A model generated the notes under the pieces. It was not told the origin of the DNA, did no database searches, and was given only the letters and a program-made list of their open reading frames with translations. Both the position numbers and the translations under genes were made by a program. From Archilochus colubris (taxonomy: Eukaryota > Chordata > Aves > Apodiformes > Trochilidae): 64,000 nucleotides of DNA. This document shows, piece by piece, positions 11,301 to 23,918 of this stretch (positions within the stretch are counted from its first letter, which is position 1; each line of letters begins with the position of its first letter). The stretch covers positions 14,169,561 to 14,233,560 of the forward strand of contig CM041097.1 in assembly GCA_023079485.1 (NCBI GenBank), given 5' to 3'.

Positions 11301-14300
11301 GCTTAGACCAAGCTGTTACCAGATGTTTCAAGCAACATATTGGCCATCTTCTGGCAAACCTTTAGGCTGACATTACTCAGCCCTTCCTAAGTTATGGGCG
11401 AAACAAGTAAGACCACCTAGTGCCTTCATACTTCTAGATGTTTTCCTCTACAATATCCCACTTATGTGGCCTCATCTATATCTCTCTCAGCGATCCTAGG
11501 GAGAGATTGATTTAATAATTTCTATTCACCTCTTTAAGTTCCTCTAAGCCAAACTTTATTACCCATGACCTTCCCAATAGTGAACATCCATGTTAACACC
11601 CAGGAGAATGCACTAAATTCTTTAGGTCATGTCCTGAGCTCTCCAGCAAGTCTGCTTAGTCCCTGCCTGATCTAACCCTTCTTCCATCATTGCCCTTGTA
11701 ACTTGATCTGGCTAAAACATCGATGCCTGTGATTTTTATAAATAATGAACAAGTGCAACAGAATGACACTGCTGGGCCATGAATCAGCCCTGCTAACCAG
11801 CTTGGCCTGTCAGTGGGATAACATGGGAGCAGCTGGAGAGTGATGTGCTTTCGATGAGGCTGACATTTAAACATGATCTATGACCAGTTTTCATGGGCTT
11901 CAAAACTGCCAGAGGACATCTTTTTTTCCCCTCTCTAGACATATTTATGGAAACAGGTTTGCTTGACAGCTTGAATGGAATAAACACGAAAAAAGCAGAT
12001 AATAAAAGTAAAAACATGTCTTAAAGGAGAGCTTAGCTCTTCCCTTGGAGGTTTCCTTCCAGGTGTGCATTATGCCCAACATACACAGCAGTATCCTGGG
12101 ACACAGAAATAATGCTGGAGAAGCAGCCCTTCTGCTTTGGTTGCCACAAGTTTACTGGTTAAGTAGAAAGCCTTGCAGAAAAATATTCCTGCACGTTGGT
12201 CAGATATGTATTAATTATTTCTTGAATCACCTGCTCAGTATTGGTTTTCAAACATAACTGAGTCAGCATCAATGCTTGTCTCCTCCCAGGCCAGGAGCAC
12301 ATCCTTGGGAACACATCAGCCATCCACCAGGAAAATGGCAATTCATTTAATCCATCTGGTGGTTTTTGTGGGTCTGAGTCTGGATTTCACATGCCACAGA
12401 GAGCCTCAAATGGAACTATGGCTCTGAGGAAAGGTTTTGATCTGCAGCTGTCAGGAGAGGATGCCGATACATGAGAGAGATCACAGTGGTAGAAAATCAC
12501 CTGCCTTGGACTGCTGCTATTGTAATGAGGAGAGATTTAATTAATGGTTGGTGAATTTAGGCCTTAATTTGCCTCATCCTAGTTTAGAGACAGCAAGCAG
12601 ATGACATAAAGCCTGCCCCAAAGGTGCCCTTGTCTTTCTGCTGCTGCAGGGGGGTGCTAGAGGTGACTGCTGCAGGTCCATGAGAAAGATTTTAAATTAC
12701 AGTCTCAAAGGATACATAGGGATGCAAAGAACCTTCTGAGTTTTTGCTCATGTAAAACTGTCATGAGACAGGAAATACGATTCAGGTGCTAAGAAAGTAC
12801 CTTTCTACTCTGCCTGTAGAAACAGACTGCAACTGGTTTGCATCCATAACATAGCTTAACAGCCAAGAGGTGCAGAGCCTCCTCTGGGATTCCTCCCATG
12901 GCAAGGGTGTGATGTGTTTACTCACCTTCAGAACAGGACAACCAAAGTGATCAGACACAGACTGACAACACAGATTATTTTTGCTCACATTTGTTTCCTC
13001 TCCTCCCTTTCCACTGATGGAACAGCCTTCTAGTCCAGTCCCCTCAGAAGAAACTGAGCTGAAGTAGGAGTGACAGCACAAACAGACTTGATTCCTCTCA
13101 GACTTTCCTGTGCAGAGTTTGTGATGCTGGTAAAACCTGTTCCCAACAACAAAGCCACTGTGCAGGAGACTGACAAGTGGGCATACCTGCTGGCACATAG
13201 CAGGGCCTGTGCCTGCCTTCTCCTGGAGCTACCTAATGTGAGGCTTTATCTCTGCACCAACCACTGGCCTCTGCTCTGATGGGACAACCCAAAGGCTAAG
13301 TAAATCCCTTCTTTCCTGTGATGTCCTAATTTCTGCCAAGCAATACTCTTTCTGCTAAAAAACACATCATCAGAAATCATACTACTTATGAAAAGGGTGC
13401 TCAGTTAGCCAAAAACACTACTGCAGAATGCAAAAGTTAAGCAAAACCAGCAGGTGCCTGAGGACTGGGCTCCTCCTAGCTGTAGCTAAGGATGTCTTCC
13501 AACCTCCAGCATTTCACGGACCATCCATTTTTCATTCCCATGGCACTGAGACATGATGTAAATGTCATGCACTCAGACACCATCTTGCTTAACATGATGC
13601 AGCCAGCAGTACCAGACAGCAGACAAAAGGCACCATCTCTCCTTCCAGGAGCTGCAACTCCCACATCCTCAAACTGGCTATGGCACCACTCCGGCTGTGA
13701 GAAATATGTCTAGGAGAGAATCACATCTGCGTCGGAGTGTGCAAGGTGCAGAAGGAATAGGGTAAAGCTGACAGAGACTGCAGCAAAGCAAAACCTGTGA
13801 AGGTTTGCTCTTGATCTGTTTGTGGCTCACAAGCAGGCCCCGCAGAGCCCGTTCCTGTGCCAGCACCGTGTCACTTGGCTGCCAGGACACCGCAGCCAAG
13901 AGGAGCTGCTGAGACCGACGACACAGCTTTAGGAACTGAAAAAAAAAAAGATGATCCTTGCTACATATACAACACAGAGATTGATTTCTGTTTCCAGAGC
14001 ATAGCTGATGCAAAGGGGAAGTGTTATGGGGAAGTTGTCAGAAGGAATGGGAGATGGATTTCATCACATAATAGCTATCTATGGCCACGAGATGGCATTC
14101 CTGCCCTGGAGATGTCCCTCTGCCATGCCTGCACCAAGCCCAGGACCACGCACTCCTCCCAGCCTGCTTCCCCCCAGGCTGTGCTTTACTGAAGAAATCC
14201 CCTGGCTGGTTTGGAGGAGAATTTATAGCAATGCTATTCACCACAAGCTTCGAGGTATTAACAGGGAAAATAAGTTGCATGACTATTTGGAGTGATTTAA

Positions 14301-17300
14301 ATGATGACTGATTTTCAAATGCCCTGTGCTCTTGCTTAATGCTGTGATATTACAATTACAGGAGAAAAGCTCAGCAGGAGGAAATGGAAGCGTAAGCCCA
14401 GTAACCTTTTACTGGGAGGTCTGAAGTGAAAGAATAATTGTTTTTACAAGGGCTGCCTATATATGTACTTTATCAGTAAATCTGCTTTGGATGAAGCATG
14501 AGGTAGAGAATTTCATTCATTAAATGGGTCTGCATGCATTTACTATCTGTGGTTCTTACCACTTCTTCTATAAGGTGACTGCAGCACCAAACCATGCCAA
14601 TCAAAAGTTTCTTTTGGCCAAAGATGCTCCACTGAACCAGTCACAGCACTGCTCATTTCACAGAGCAATTATTTCAACCAGATGTGGACCAATACTTATA
14701 CCAAAACTTATGACCCTGGAAGAAAACACAACTGCAAAGGGGAGCCCTGCAGGTCATTAAGGACTTGTTATGATTTAGACTAACCAAGAACATACACTGG
14801 CCACTGATAGAGAGACTTGGTGTCTCACAAGGACAGACAATGGAAGAGAAAAATCCTCTGCCTGGAAATACAGGTAACTGGGTTTGTGCCAACACAGTCT
14901 AGAACCTCCTTTATAAGATTCAGCAGAAGAGAGCAGTAAAGTATTTCCTAAATCTAAACAGAGGAGAAAATGGCACAAGATACCTTTCTAAAATCAACCA
15001 AAAGCACAACAAGAGGTGAAAGATCATCTCTTCTTGTGCCACTACTGACTTTTTTGCTTAGGTGGCCCAGGACAGGAAGGTCACATCCAGCCAGACACTT
15101 GGCATGGGCTTTATCTTCCCTAGCTTCTGATAGCAAGAAGCAAAGACATCCTGGCATCTCCGGGTTCCAGGGACACACAGCCACTAACACCCTGTCCTTT
15201 GTTGCTGTGGGACATCCATTCCTAGACACGTGTGACAACAAATGCAGCAACCCTTGACTTGCAGGACTTCATCCTTCCTTCAGCAACCAGGGGCTGGTGG
15301 ACATGATGAGGGATCCTCCTCCAGCTGCAGTGGCTGGGTAGCTGCTGTGATTCCCCTTCTGACCTCCCCTAAGCATTGGTGTGAGAGTTGTTGGGTGTGC
15401 TGTTGGCTTTATTTACTTACAAGGTCTTCTGGCACATGTGTGAAAGGCTGATGAGTTGTCTAGGACATTCCTGTGCCCTGGGTCCCACCTTTCGTGGACT
15501 TTTTCAGTCGGAAACACTTTCAAATTGTTCTGGACAGGGTTCAACAAAATGCTGCCTTGGTTGAGCTGTGGTTTGTTTTTTTTTACAAGCCCCTCTCCAT
15601 GAGAATGCTTTGTCCTCTTTGCTTTTTGTACAACAGTGCATAGCTCCCTTCAGGTGCTCTCACACATAGTGCTGTTGTTCATTGGGAGACCTAGGCCCTT
15701 CAAAAAGGCAACAGGCCTCCCTGCCTTGGTTTCACTGAAAGGACAGCTAAAATATTGAGAAATAACTGTCAAGGTTGGCCTTCGAATTAAATCATTCCCT
15801 TTTCCAGAGGTTGTCCAGGAAGGAACAGGCATCCTACCAGCTTCTTTAAAGCATGCTCTCTATCTTGCTACATTGCTTTGCAACCAGCAATAGCAGTAAA
15901 CCTAATTAAATAATAATGTGCTCTACTTGTACATAGCACTTAATAAATAAACCAACAACTGGGCACTTTTCACATGCTTCATCCCCTGCCTTTCACTTGG
16001 CAAGTGATGTGCAGAACTTGTGCTAAGGCATGGCTTAATTATTTTTAAGAACACCAATCACAGGTATTAAAAAAAGAAGACTGACTGTATCCCAGGACTT
16101 TTGTTCTGCCTTCCTCTTCTTAATTTAGCACTGTTTCAGATCACTGAGTCCCAGTCTCATTTCAATGTCCTTTTGGTCTTCACCATCCCATCTTAAGGTT
16201 GCATGCATAGGAGCAATGAAGCAGACGGGTGTTGATGAAAATTGCCTTGGGCATCATCACACCTTCTGGAATACTTAAATTTGAATGTATGTGCTATCAC
16301 AGGAATACATAATTCCTAAGTGCATCCAAACACTCAAGAAATCAGACAGCTGGCTACAAAAGAGAGACATTTATCTGTGAAAGAGAAGGTGCATTAGCTC
16401 AGCCCTTACTAGACATCAGAGAATCTATGTGAAAGCAATACTATGTAAGCTCTAAAGGTCAGGGAAAACACAGCCAGATCTTGCACTTACTTGCTACCAG
16501 AGGACCCAGATACAAGAGGAAAGTCTATAGAAACAAGCCTTCATTATTTTTCAACACAGTTTCCAGTGTAACGTTTATAGAACAGGAGAGAGGAGGGACC
16601 CCACACAAAACCTTTGGGAGCAGAATCATACCTGGGATCCCCATCTGCAGTCCCAGAAGATGTTGGCACTGACATTCAGGATGCTGCACCATATAGTGTG
16701 GTCATCTGAGTGATAGTGTGGGTAAGGGAACTGCAACAGGGCCTTGCCTATATTTTGGGGAAAATATCAGATGCTTAATCTTAAATAGATTTTTGTCTCC
16801 CCATGGTGCCCAAGGCAGCAGCTGAACTGTGTAAGAGTCTCTCCTGCAGAGCAGCTGCAAGGAGGTTCTGAATTTCTAATTAAAAAGGCCACTAAACCAC
16901 TTGCAGGAAGACTTCCCATAATAGATCACACGCTTGCACCTGGGTAATAACTTTTTAGTGCACTTTTTTGCTGTGCTTAATGACTTGCCCACAGTATCCA
17001 CTTTCAAATATAGTAACGTCCTAGCATAAATCTCAGAAGCATTATGGAAATACCATCACACTCACAAAGAGCAGGTCAAACAGAACTAACAGCAGAACCC
17101 TTGGGTGCAAAGCCATACACAGAAAACTGGCTCCTGGACATGCTAAATAGCTGTAAGTGAAGGAATCTTGTGTAAGGGGGTTTGGACTCCATTTTCTACC
17201 CTTCAGCCCTAGACAGAGGGGCTAAAACCAACCCTCCTGAAGTTCCTGTCCCTGCCATTGTCACCTCTTTGCCCAGCAGCATCATGGGCTCAGAGCATCT

Positions 17301-18962
17301 ACACTGGTCTTGCAGAGAGCAAAGCTGAAGATCTCTCCTGGAAGACACTTCCCCAACAGATGCCTTGGGACAGATGGACCCTATGCTCAGAGTCTCACCC
17401 CAGGCATAAGGGTGGTATCTCAGAAGTGACAATGTCTGATGTTAGGCTCAGTCACCTGCTTTGACACTTTCATAAGCCTCCTGGAGGTTTCCTGAGGTAA
17501 AAGAGCTGTAAACATCTGCACAGCTGTGCAACTAAATCATGCATGGAAAGGCAAGGCAGTCAGTCCGGGTAACTAAGCTTATACTAAATGCTGAAATCAC
17601 TGAGAACAGGAAGGAGGGGGAAAAAAAAGGCAAAATGAGCAGCTAACTCATAAAATTGCCTTTTGCTTTGTTTTTTTACCCAACATCATGAATTTTGCTT
17701 ACACAGGGCTTAGCTAGGAATGCAAATCTAGATATGTATGACTGCTTAAAAGTTTGCTGCCATGCAGGTCTTCTGCCTGAGCTTTGCCACGGTGTGACAA
17801 CTCTGCAACAGCAACAGCTCTGAGTATAGCAGAGGCTCAGAGCTCCCAGGTGATGCTGGACACTCCAAGGCAGCTGATTCTCTGCAGAGCCTGCAGCCAC
17901 ACCAGCAATGCCACAGGCCCTGGCCAGCCTCCTGGACTGCAGAACCACTTGTACCTGGAACAGACCTACCAGGCACAGCACCAACAGCTGTCTTGAGGGA
18001 TGCACAACATGAATTATGAGCTACAATCTGCTCCCAATCACATCAGTATAAACCTCTTTAGTTTAGTGGAGTTAAATTAGTTCTCCATACAGAATATTTA
18101 TTTGGAATTCATACTTGCAAGCTCATCTCAGAAGGCCCTTTTCTCATTTTACCATGAGCATCACAGCATCTCCCAACTAACAGTGGAAACAAATGCTCTT
18201 ACCATGTTCCTACTCTGTGAAAAGCCACCAAACATAACTCCAAACTCCAGGACCCGAGGTAGGGGGTTCTGAATAAAAACAACAGATTTTTTCCCTTTTG
18301 CAAAGAGAGAAAGGGCATCCCTGCTTGACAGACACCTCTCCCACAGGGCTTCTCCCTGTGCTGCTCAGGGAGCATCCTGTAGGAGATTGGCCATTGAATG
18401 GTGCTGAGGAAGGATGCTGTGGAGTTCTGTCCCTCTTTGGAGTCAGACAGTGGGCTCGGAGGGATAAGGCACACCAGCCTGAAACTAAGACCCTCACTGA
18501 GTAGTAAGTTTGGAGGTTTGTTGTAAGGATTCAAACAAGGACAGCCTGGGGCAGCAGAGATAAGCAGCTGAGCCATCAGAACACCTTGAAAGCAAATCAG
18601 GGAGCAGCATCAGGAACAAGCACCAAGATAAAATAGGACACCTCTGTCTCCTAGAGCTGTGGCTAGGGCTATGGAGAGGGAGAAGTTTAAAAGTTTTCCA
18701 AAGACATTACTTTATCAACAGTGAATTTCTGGCACAGGGCCCAAGCACTTGGTCATGGCAAACAACATGAGAAGTGACATGGAGGCAGATGAGATCTCCT
18801 GAGTGTCCTCTCTCCAGCACTGCCCCACAGCACAGGCTTAAGAAAACTTTGGGGGCAATAAAGAATGATCTTTTCTCCTTCAAAAATAAGCTCCATCCTC
18901 ACTTCTCATACTCTGAGCTACTCCATAACTCTTCCACTAATCCTGAAGAGACAGCTCTGCAA

Positions 18963-18977
18963 GGGGGGGGGGTGGGG
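18963..18977 (+). repeat. G10-T-G4 run, possible G-quadruplex
   Basis: Ten G, one T and four G in a row lie on the plus strand, the template strand of CADPS. Such runs can form a G-quadruplex. A complementary C8 run sits at 19084-19091, 106 bp away. Whether it folds is inference. Confidence 0.6.
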
Positions 18978-19861
18978 AGTGTACAACCTCCAAATGTAGC
19001 CACTTCAAGAGTCAGAGGAACAGTCCCGTCCTCCATCCCTTCTTGGGCATGCCAAAATGCTGAGACAGGATGGACAGATTCCACCCCCCCCAAGTTATTT
19101 ATTTCTTTTAACCCAAACGATTCAGATCAGAATCAGTTCCCATCAACGCACCCAATTGTCACTACTGTGAGCCAGGGGAGAATGAGACTTAGCTGCATGC
19201 TGAAATATGTCCAGGTAAATAAACATCACTTCTTTATGAGGCACGTAGGACCTTGCTGTTGTCTGGCTCTTTTTGTTTTCTTTTGCTCTGCTCACATCAG
19301 AAAAAGGTAATATGATAAGAAGATGAATCACTGGCACAGCCTGGAAGGACTAATACAAGCACAGGTCACTTTAAATATAAACAGGAGCCTCTTAAGAGAC
19401 AGTAGGACAGGGGTGTTGTGGCTGGACCTTTTGTGCTATTCCCAGACCCCTTGGTAACCTTGTTCTCAGGCTTTACAAACACAGCTCCTGGAAAGGCTGT
19501 GTCAGAGTTGTGCAGAGCCAAATGTGGGAGAATCGTGCTTGTAGTGGGATTTGGATATTTTGTAGAGACATCTGTGGGTTAGGGCATAATACAAAAGCTT
19601 TTTCTTACACAACTTATTAAAAGCATTACTAATACACTGCAAGCCTGATCTGAAATAACCCTTGCTATTTCAGTCTGGCTTTCTCTAGTACTGTGCCATC
19701 CTCTGCACCCGCGCTGAGGCAGATAATCCTCACATGAAGGGATTGGTCTTAAAATGTCAAGAATCCAACACAGAGCCTGAGAAGAAATAGAAGATCAATA
19801 TTTACTGCCATCCTGAGAGCCACATTTCTCATAGACAACTCATCTGATGCCCTGGTACATG

Positions 19862-19889
19862 CTGCTGCTAACCCTGCTGCTAACCCTGC
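19862..19889. repeat. 12-bp tandem repeat, about 2.3 copies
   Basis: The unit GCTGCTAACCCT occurs twice in perfect tandem with partial flanking copies. It is a short minisatellite-like duplication in an intron. Confidence 0.8.
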
Positions 19890-22299
19890 CTCTTCCTAGA
19901 GCGACAAAGATCAGCGTGCTCCTCACCCCCAGGGCAGGCAGCATCCCCTGCCAGAGCACACAAAACATGGGATGCTGTGGGATTGCTCTCCCCTGGAGAG
20001 CAGCCCAGTGTGCTTTACCTAATCCAGTCCCTTTATCAGTAAGTGTTTTGCTTATGATAAAAAGTACACAAGCAAACACATTGTCAATGACCTCAGAAAG
20101 AGTGATGCCAGCATTTCATCAGACACTCCAGAAGGTGGTTTTGGCTGACCATGGACCTTTTGTCTGCAAGGCAGAACAGCTCAAAAATGCACCCAGGACT
20201 TCTCTGAGCTGTTTCCCATCACTCCTCTTCTCACCAGAGTACCTGAGCCCTCAGGCCTTGTATGAAGTAACATGACAAACATGTCACATCAGGTTTATTT
20301 TCTCTTGAAGAGGAGAATGTAAGTGTGGTAAATTATTTTCACAGGGTTTCGGTTTTCTGTGTCTGGGAGGGGAAGCAAGGTTAAAGCAGTACTTCTAATC
20401 CAGAGAGGAAGAAAGAAGAAACTTCCTGTGATGGTCTCTGTGGAAGGTTATTCTAAAGTGTCAGCTTGGGTGGCTGCTTTTGGAAGTAAAAAGTCCCAGG
20501 ACCCTCAAAGAACACAACTGTCAAACTCAGTCTCCTCTTAAGGCATTTCCATAGGTTATCACCCCAACTGCTGGAGCAAACCAGAAGGCTTCAAGCCTGA
20601 CATCTGAAGACAGTGAAAAGAGAGGATGAGTGTGATGGACTTGCATAACTCATACGAAGCTGCAGTGTTCAGTGTTGGCTGCATTTTCCTGAGGGCTGAT
20701 GGCTTCATGCCCAGACACTGTACATTTCATTATGATAAAAAGACCCACTCAATTAAAGAGCTCACTCCTGCAGCCCTTATTTTCAAAACAACACTTCTAT
20801 AAAGGGTCCTATGGCTGACAGCAAGAAGCCTTGCATAAGAAAGGGCAGACCCTTTGAGCAGAAGTAGGATGATCAAAGCAAGCTAAGCACGCACATTTAA
20901 CCCATCAGATGTTTTCCAGTAGGAGTAGTAGTAATTTCCCTTAAATAGAGCCAACTTTCTCCACTGAAGCAATAAAAACCCTTAAAAGAGTGACAACTGC
21001 AGGTTCTTATGGAAATTTCCTCCAAGCGCAGCTCTCCTACTTCCTTCTCTGAAGCAGGTTTTGAAGCCTTTTGAAAAGTAAGCCAGGCTGCAGCACTTTC
21101 CCTGATTGGGAATATTGTTTTTAAATCGCTTACTGCAGATTCCTGCTCCTCGCAGCGCAGGGCACAAAGCATCAGCAGTTTCTGTGCCTCAGCAGGAGGA
21201 AACCAGGGAGGGCAGGCAGTCTGTCTTCAGCTCTGCTCTCCTGTCTGCATCAGCTGCTCTTGAGCTGCTTGCCTGCAGTGCTTGTGCACCAGCATGTCAC
21301 ACAGCCAGGTGGATCTGGCTTTCCTTCCATGAGCTTGGGAAGCTCCTGGCCAAACAGTGCTGGGGGTCTTAACACTTAGTGGGAGTGGGATATGGGGACA
21401 GAGAGGGACTATACCACAGCAGTCCCTCCTGCATTGCTCCTCACTGCCAGAGGAGGCTTTATGTCACCTTGGCAATGCTCCACTGTGAGGATGTGCACCA
21501 AGAATTGCATTTAAGTGTGAAATCCCTGCAGTGAACCAGAGGAAAACTGCCTCAAGTCCATACAGATAGTGTTTCAAGTTAACTAATCCCACAAATTGGA
21601 AAGGAAATAAGCCATTCATAATTTTCCCTTTTCAAATGAACAAAAAATAATCACTACTAGCAGGCTTGCAACAACATCTGGGTAAGACAAAAAAGCCAAA
21701 AATGAGGCCAAGGCTGGGGATCTGGGGACCAGATCAAAGAAGGCAGAAAAAGACTCTGCCCTTGAACTGGACCAAAGCAAAGTGGATTCAGACAAAGCTT
21801 TAATCGAGTGACTTGAAGCTTTCCCCAGCTCCTCTCTCCCACCCTTGGCTGTGGCCACTGGAATGTGTTCCTGCCAGCTGTCCCCCTTCCTTGTAGGACA
21901 GCCAAAACCCTGATAGTAAGGATCAGATTATGTACCTATACCTGATGGCACCAGTTCAAATGGACACTCAAACAAGTATTTATTTAAGCACATGCTTAAC
22001 TCCATCCCTATTTAGCAAAGTACTTACGTATAGGCACAAATTTATGTCTCTATGGCTACAAGAGACATAAGCCTGTCATTAACACTTTTTTTTTTCCCCT
22101 CAGTCAGGGCTTATGTGCCATTCTTAGTCACAGGCTGACACTCTGCATAGGTGGAAGGCCACATTCCTCTTCTGCTCCTCAGAGTCCTCTTTGGCATCAC
22201 CATGCAGGAGTCAGAGCTGGCTGCAAAGACCTGGTAGCACTGAGATGGGGCAGAGGAGAGCATGGTGGGGAGAGCAAAAAAAGGCAAAGCAAGACTTAC

Positions 22300-22421
22300 G
22301 TTGGCTTTGAGGCTTCAGCCTGGTCAGTCTGCAGTTTCTCCCCACCTTCCACTTCCATGGTGCAATAGACAATGCGGTTGGGGGCCAGAGACTTCAGGCC
22401 CTGCACTTCCATGATGACAAC
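22300..22421 (-). CDS. CADPS: CADPS internal exon, C2-like domain first half
   Basis: This 122-nt exon encodes 40 codons plus two bases (AC of a Thr codon completed in the next exon). The sequence runs [40 protein letters not shown]. This is the membrane-facing front half of the CAPS C2-like domain, with the strand pattern typical of C2 folds (VxIMEVxGL, [12 protein letters not shown]). In the CAPS family this domain is reported to mediate homodimerisation rather than acting as a classical Ca2+ sensor. The acceptor is TTCCCTGCAG|GTT (phase 0) and the donor CCAAC|GTAAGT (phase 2), the strongest donor in the window. It joins in frame to 8341-8230. Confidence 0.96.
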
Positions 22422-23681
22422 CTGCAGGGAAAAGAAACAGGACTGTAAGGGAAGCAGCCTCCCTCAGACCTCACTTTTGCTGCTGAACACACAGTCAGTG
22501 AGGCTTGCACAGGCTTTTGCAACAGAGATGTCTGCTGCTTTGTGATAGTTCCCTATTCCTCTGTTCAGGAACACTTAGAAGTCAGGGTTTATTTGATCTT
22601 GCTGCTGAAGGCACTGTCTCTGGATTCATAGCCCTATTTTAAAATAAAACTGAAATGAATATTATAAAGATGCTTTTGCTGCAAATGAGTTAAACTCTAA
22701 GACTGGACAACCAGCATTGTTAACTTTTGCATTAGCATGATATATATAACAAGAGACCACTTAGGAAGAGAAATAAACAGGGAACTACACAAAAATAGAA
22801 TTTTCTGTTTTTCATGCATCCTACATTTTTTACCCCATCCTGGTAGTTGTTTTGACAATGTAACATAAACTCACTGACTGGCAGACAACAACTCTTCTGC
22901 ATGGGTGTGCTGGTGATTCCTTGGAGTAAATGCCTTGCCCAGGCTGTAAGTACACTTGCACAGAACAATTAAGTTGGCTGAAAACAGCTACTGCAGCAAC
23001 ACTGGTTCCAGGACTGAGCCAGACTGTGCTGGAGGTGACACCAGGTCCCTGCAGCACCCTGCCTTCCCCTGGGCTGTTCAAACAGAGTGCTGAGCAGAAA
23101 GTCAGTGCCCAACACAAAGAGCAAACCAGCAGAGCAGGGTGTTTCCACACAAACTGCAAACCAATCTGTTTGGTGCATTCAAACCCTGGTAATTTTTTTT
23201 TTTAGCAGTTGTCCCAAGAGGAAGTGGGGCTTGCAGGGAAACACAGTGACACCTCTAACAGACAATAATTAAGCACACTGATGTTTCTGGTGTTGCATTA
23301 TTGTACTGGTTTCAGGGACAAGATGGGCTCAGCGGTACTGGGGTACACTCAGTAAGAAGCTGCATGAAGAGGCAAGTTAATGATGCAGATTTTTGATATC
23401 TATCAGCACTGATGGATATCCACTGATAGATAGCCATCAGCAGGGAATGCCAGGTTGATTATCTCATGCAGTTTGTTACAACAAGATGGGAGACACCAGA
23501 AAGGACACAGCTTTTGACCACAGGCAAAGCTTCTGCTACCTCTGAGAGGAGCCATTCCTCATGAAGATCAGAAAGTGATGACTACCAGCCCCTCTCCATC
23601 TGACTTCAGTCTGACCTGAGCAAAAGCTGGCTGCTGCCTGCTCTTCATTCCCACAAACTCTGTTGTGTGTGTGAAGCTTAC
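22422..23681 (-). other. CADPS: CADPS intron inside the C2-like domain
   Basis: This is the shortest intron in the window at 1260 bp, with donor GTAAGC at 23681 and acceptor TTCCCTGCAG ending at 22422. It splits the C2 domain between SFSLE and VVIME. It holds a T-rich run near 23190-23201 and the GATA-containing inverted repeat at 23397-23432. There is no coding sequence. Confidence 0.9.
23397..23432. repeat. Inverted repeat with paired GATA motifs
   Basis: Arms TATCTATCAG (23397-23406) and CTGATAGATA (23423-23432) are perfect reverse complements, 10 bp each. They flank a 16-nt centre that itself contains the palindrome TGGATATCCA. Each arm carries a consensus-like TGATAG GATA-factor site in opposite orientation. 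It could form a hairpin or act as a paired binding site; function is inference. Confidence 0.6.
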
Positions 23682-23918
23682 CTCTAGGGAGAATGACAAC
23701 ACAACGTCTGATTTGGAAAGCTGGTTCTCGTTTTCTTCTCCCATGTCAATTATTGAGGTGTTGTGGCTGCGTTTCAGCTTCTGCAGCTTGAACTCGGAGC
23801 CTCCTTTAGACACAGGCATGCTCTCTAAGTTTGCCATCAGGAGATTGACAGATGACTTCAGCTCCTCAATGTACATGTTTTCCATTTCTTTGGACACAAA
23901 CTTGGGAAACTTGCGCTC
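23682..23918 (-). CDS. CADPS: CADPS internal exon, 79 codons, pre-C2 region and C2 start
   Basis: This 237-nt exon encodes 79 codons, from [20 protein letters not shown] through [19 protein letters not shown] to [12 protein letters not shown]. The first two thirds form a helical, charged segment. The last dozen residues ([10 protein letters not shown]) start the first beta strand of the C2-like domain, which continues as [11 protein letters not shown] in the next exon. Both ends are phase 0: donor GAG|GTAAGC, acceptor TTTCCAAATCCAAG|GAG. The acceptor is atypical because purine-rich AAATCCA separates the pyrimidine tract from the AG. The longer open frame around the exon runs into intron on both sides and should not be read as protein. 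Confidence 0.97.

Larger units (their letters stand above)
8342..22299 (-). other. CADPS: CADPS 14-kb intron
   Basis: This 13958-bp intron has a strong donor GTAAGT at 22299 and acceptor TTTCCACAG ending at 8342. No exon, RNA gene or recognisable transposon was seen. Notable contents are an AT-rich block with forkhead- and X-box-like motifs at about 10140-10620, a G10TG4 run at 18963 facing a C8 run at 19084, and a 12-bp tandem repeat at 19862-19889. Open frames inside it, including one of 178 codons at 18774-19310, have no recognisable homology and carry biased, low-complexity composition. Confidence 0.85.

Noticed and set aside
18774..19310. 178-codon plus-strand open frame
   Set aside because: No recognisable homology. 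It crosses homopolymer G and C runs and shows no exon-like signals.
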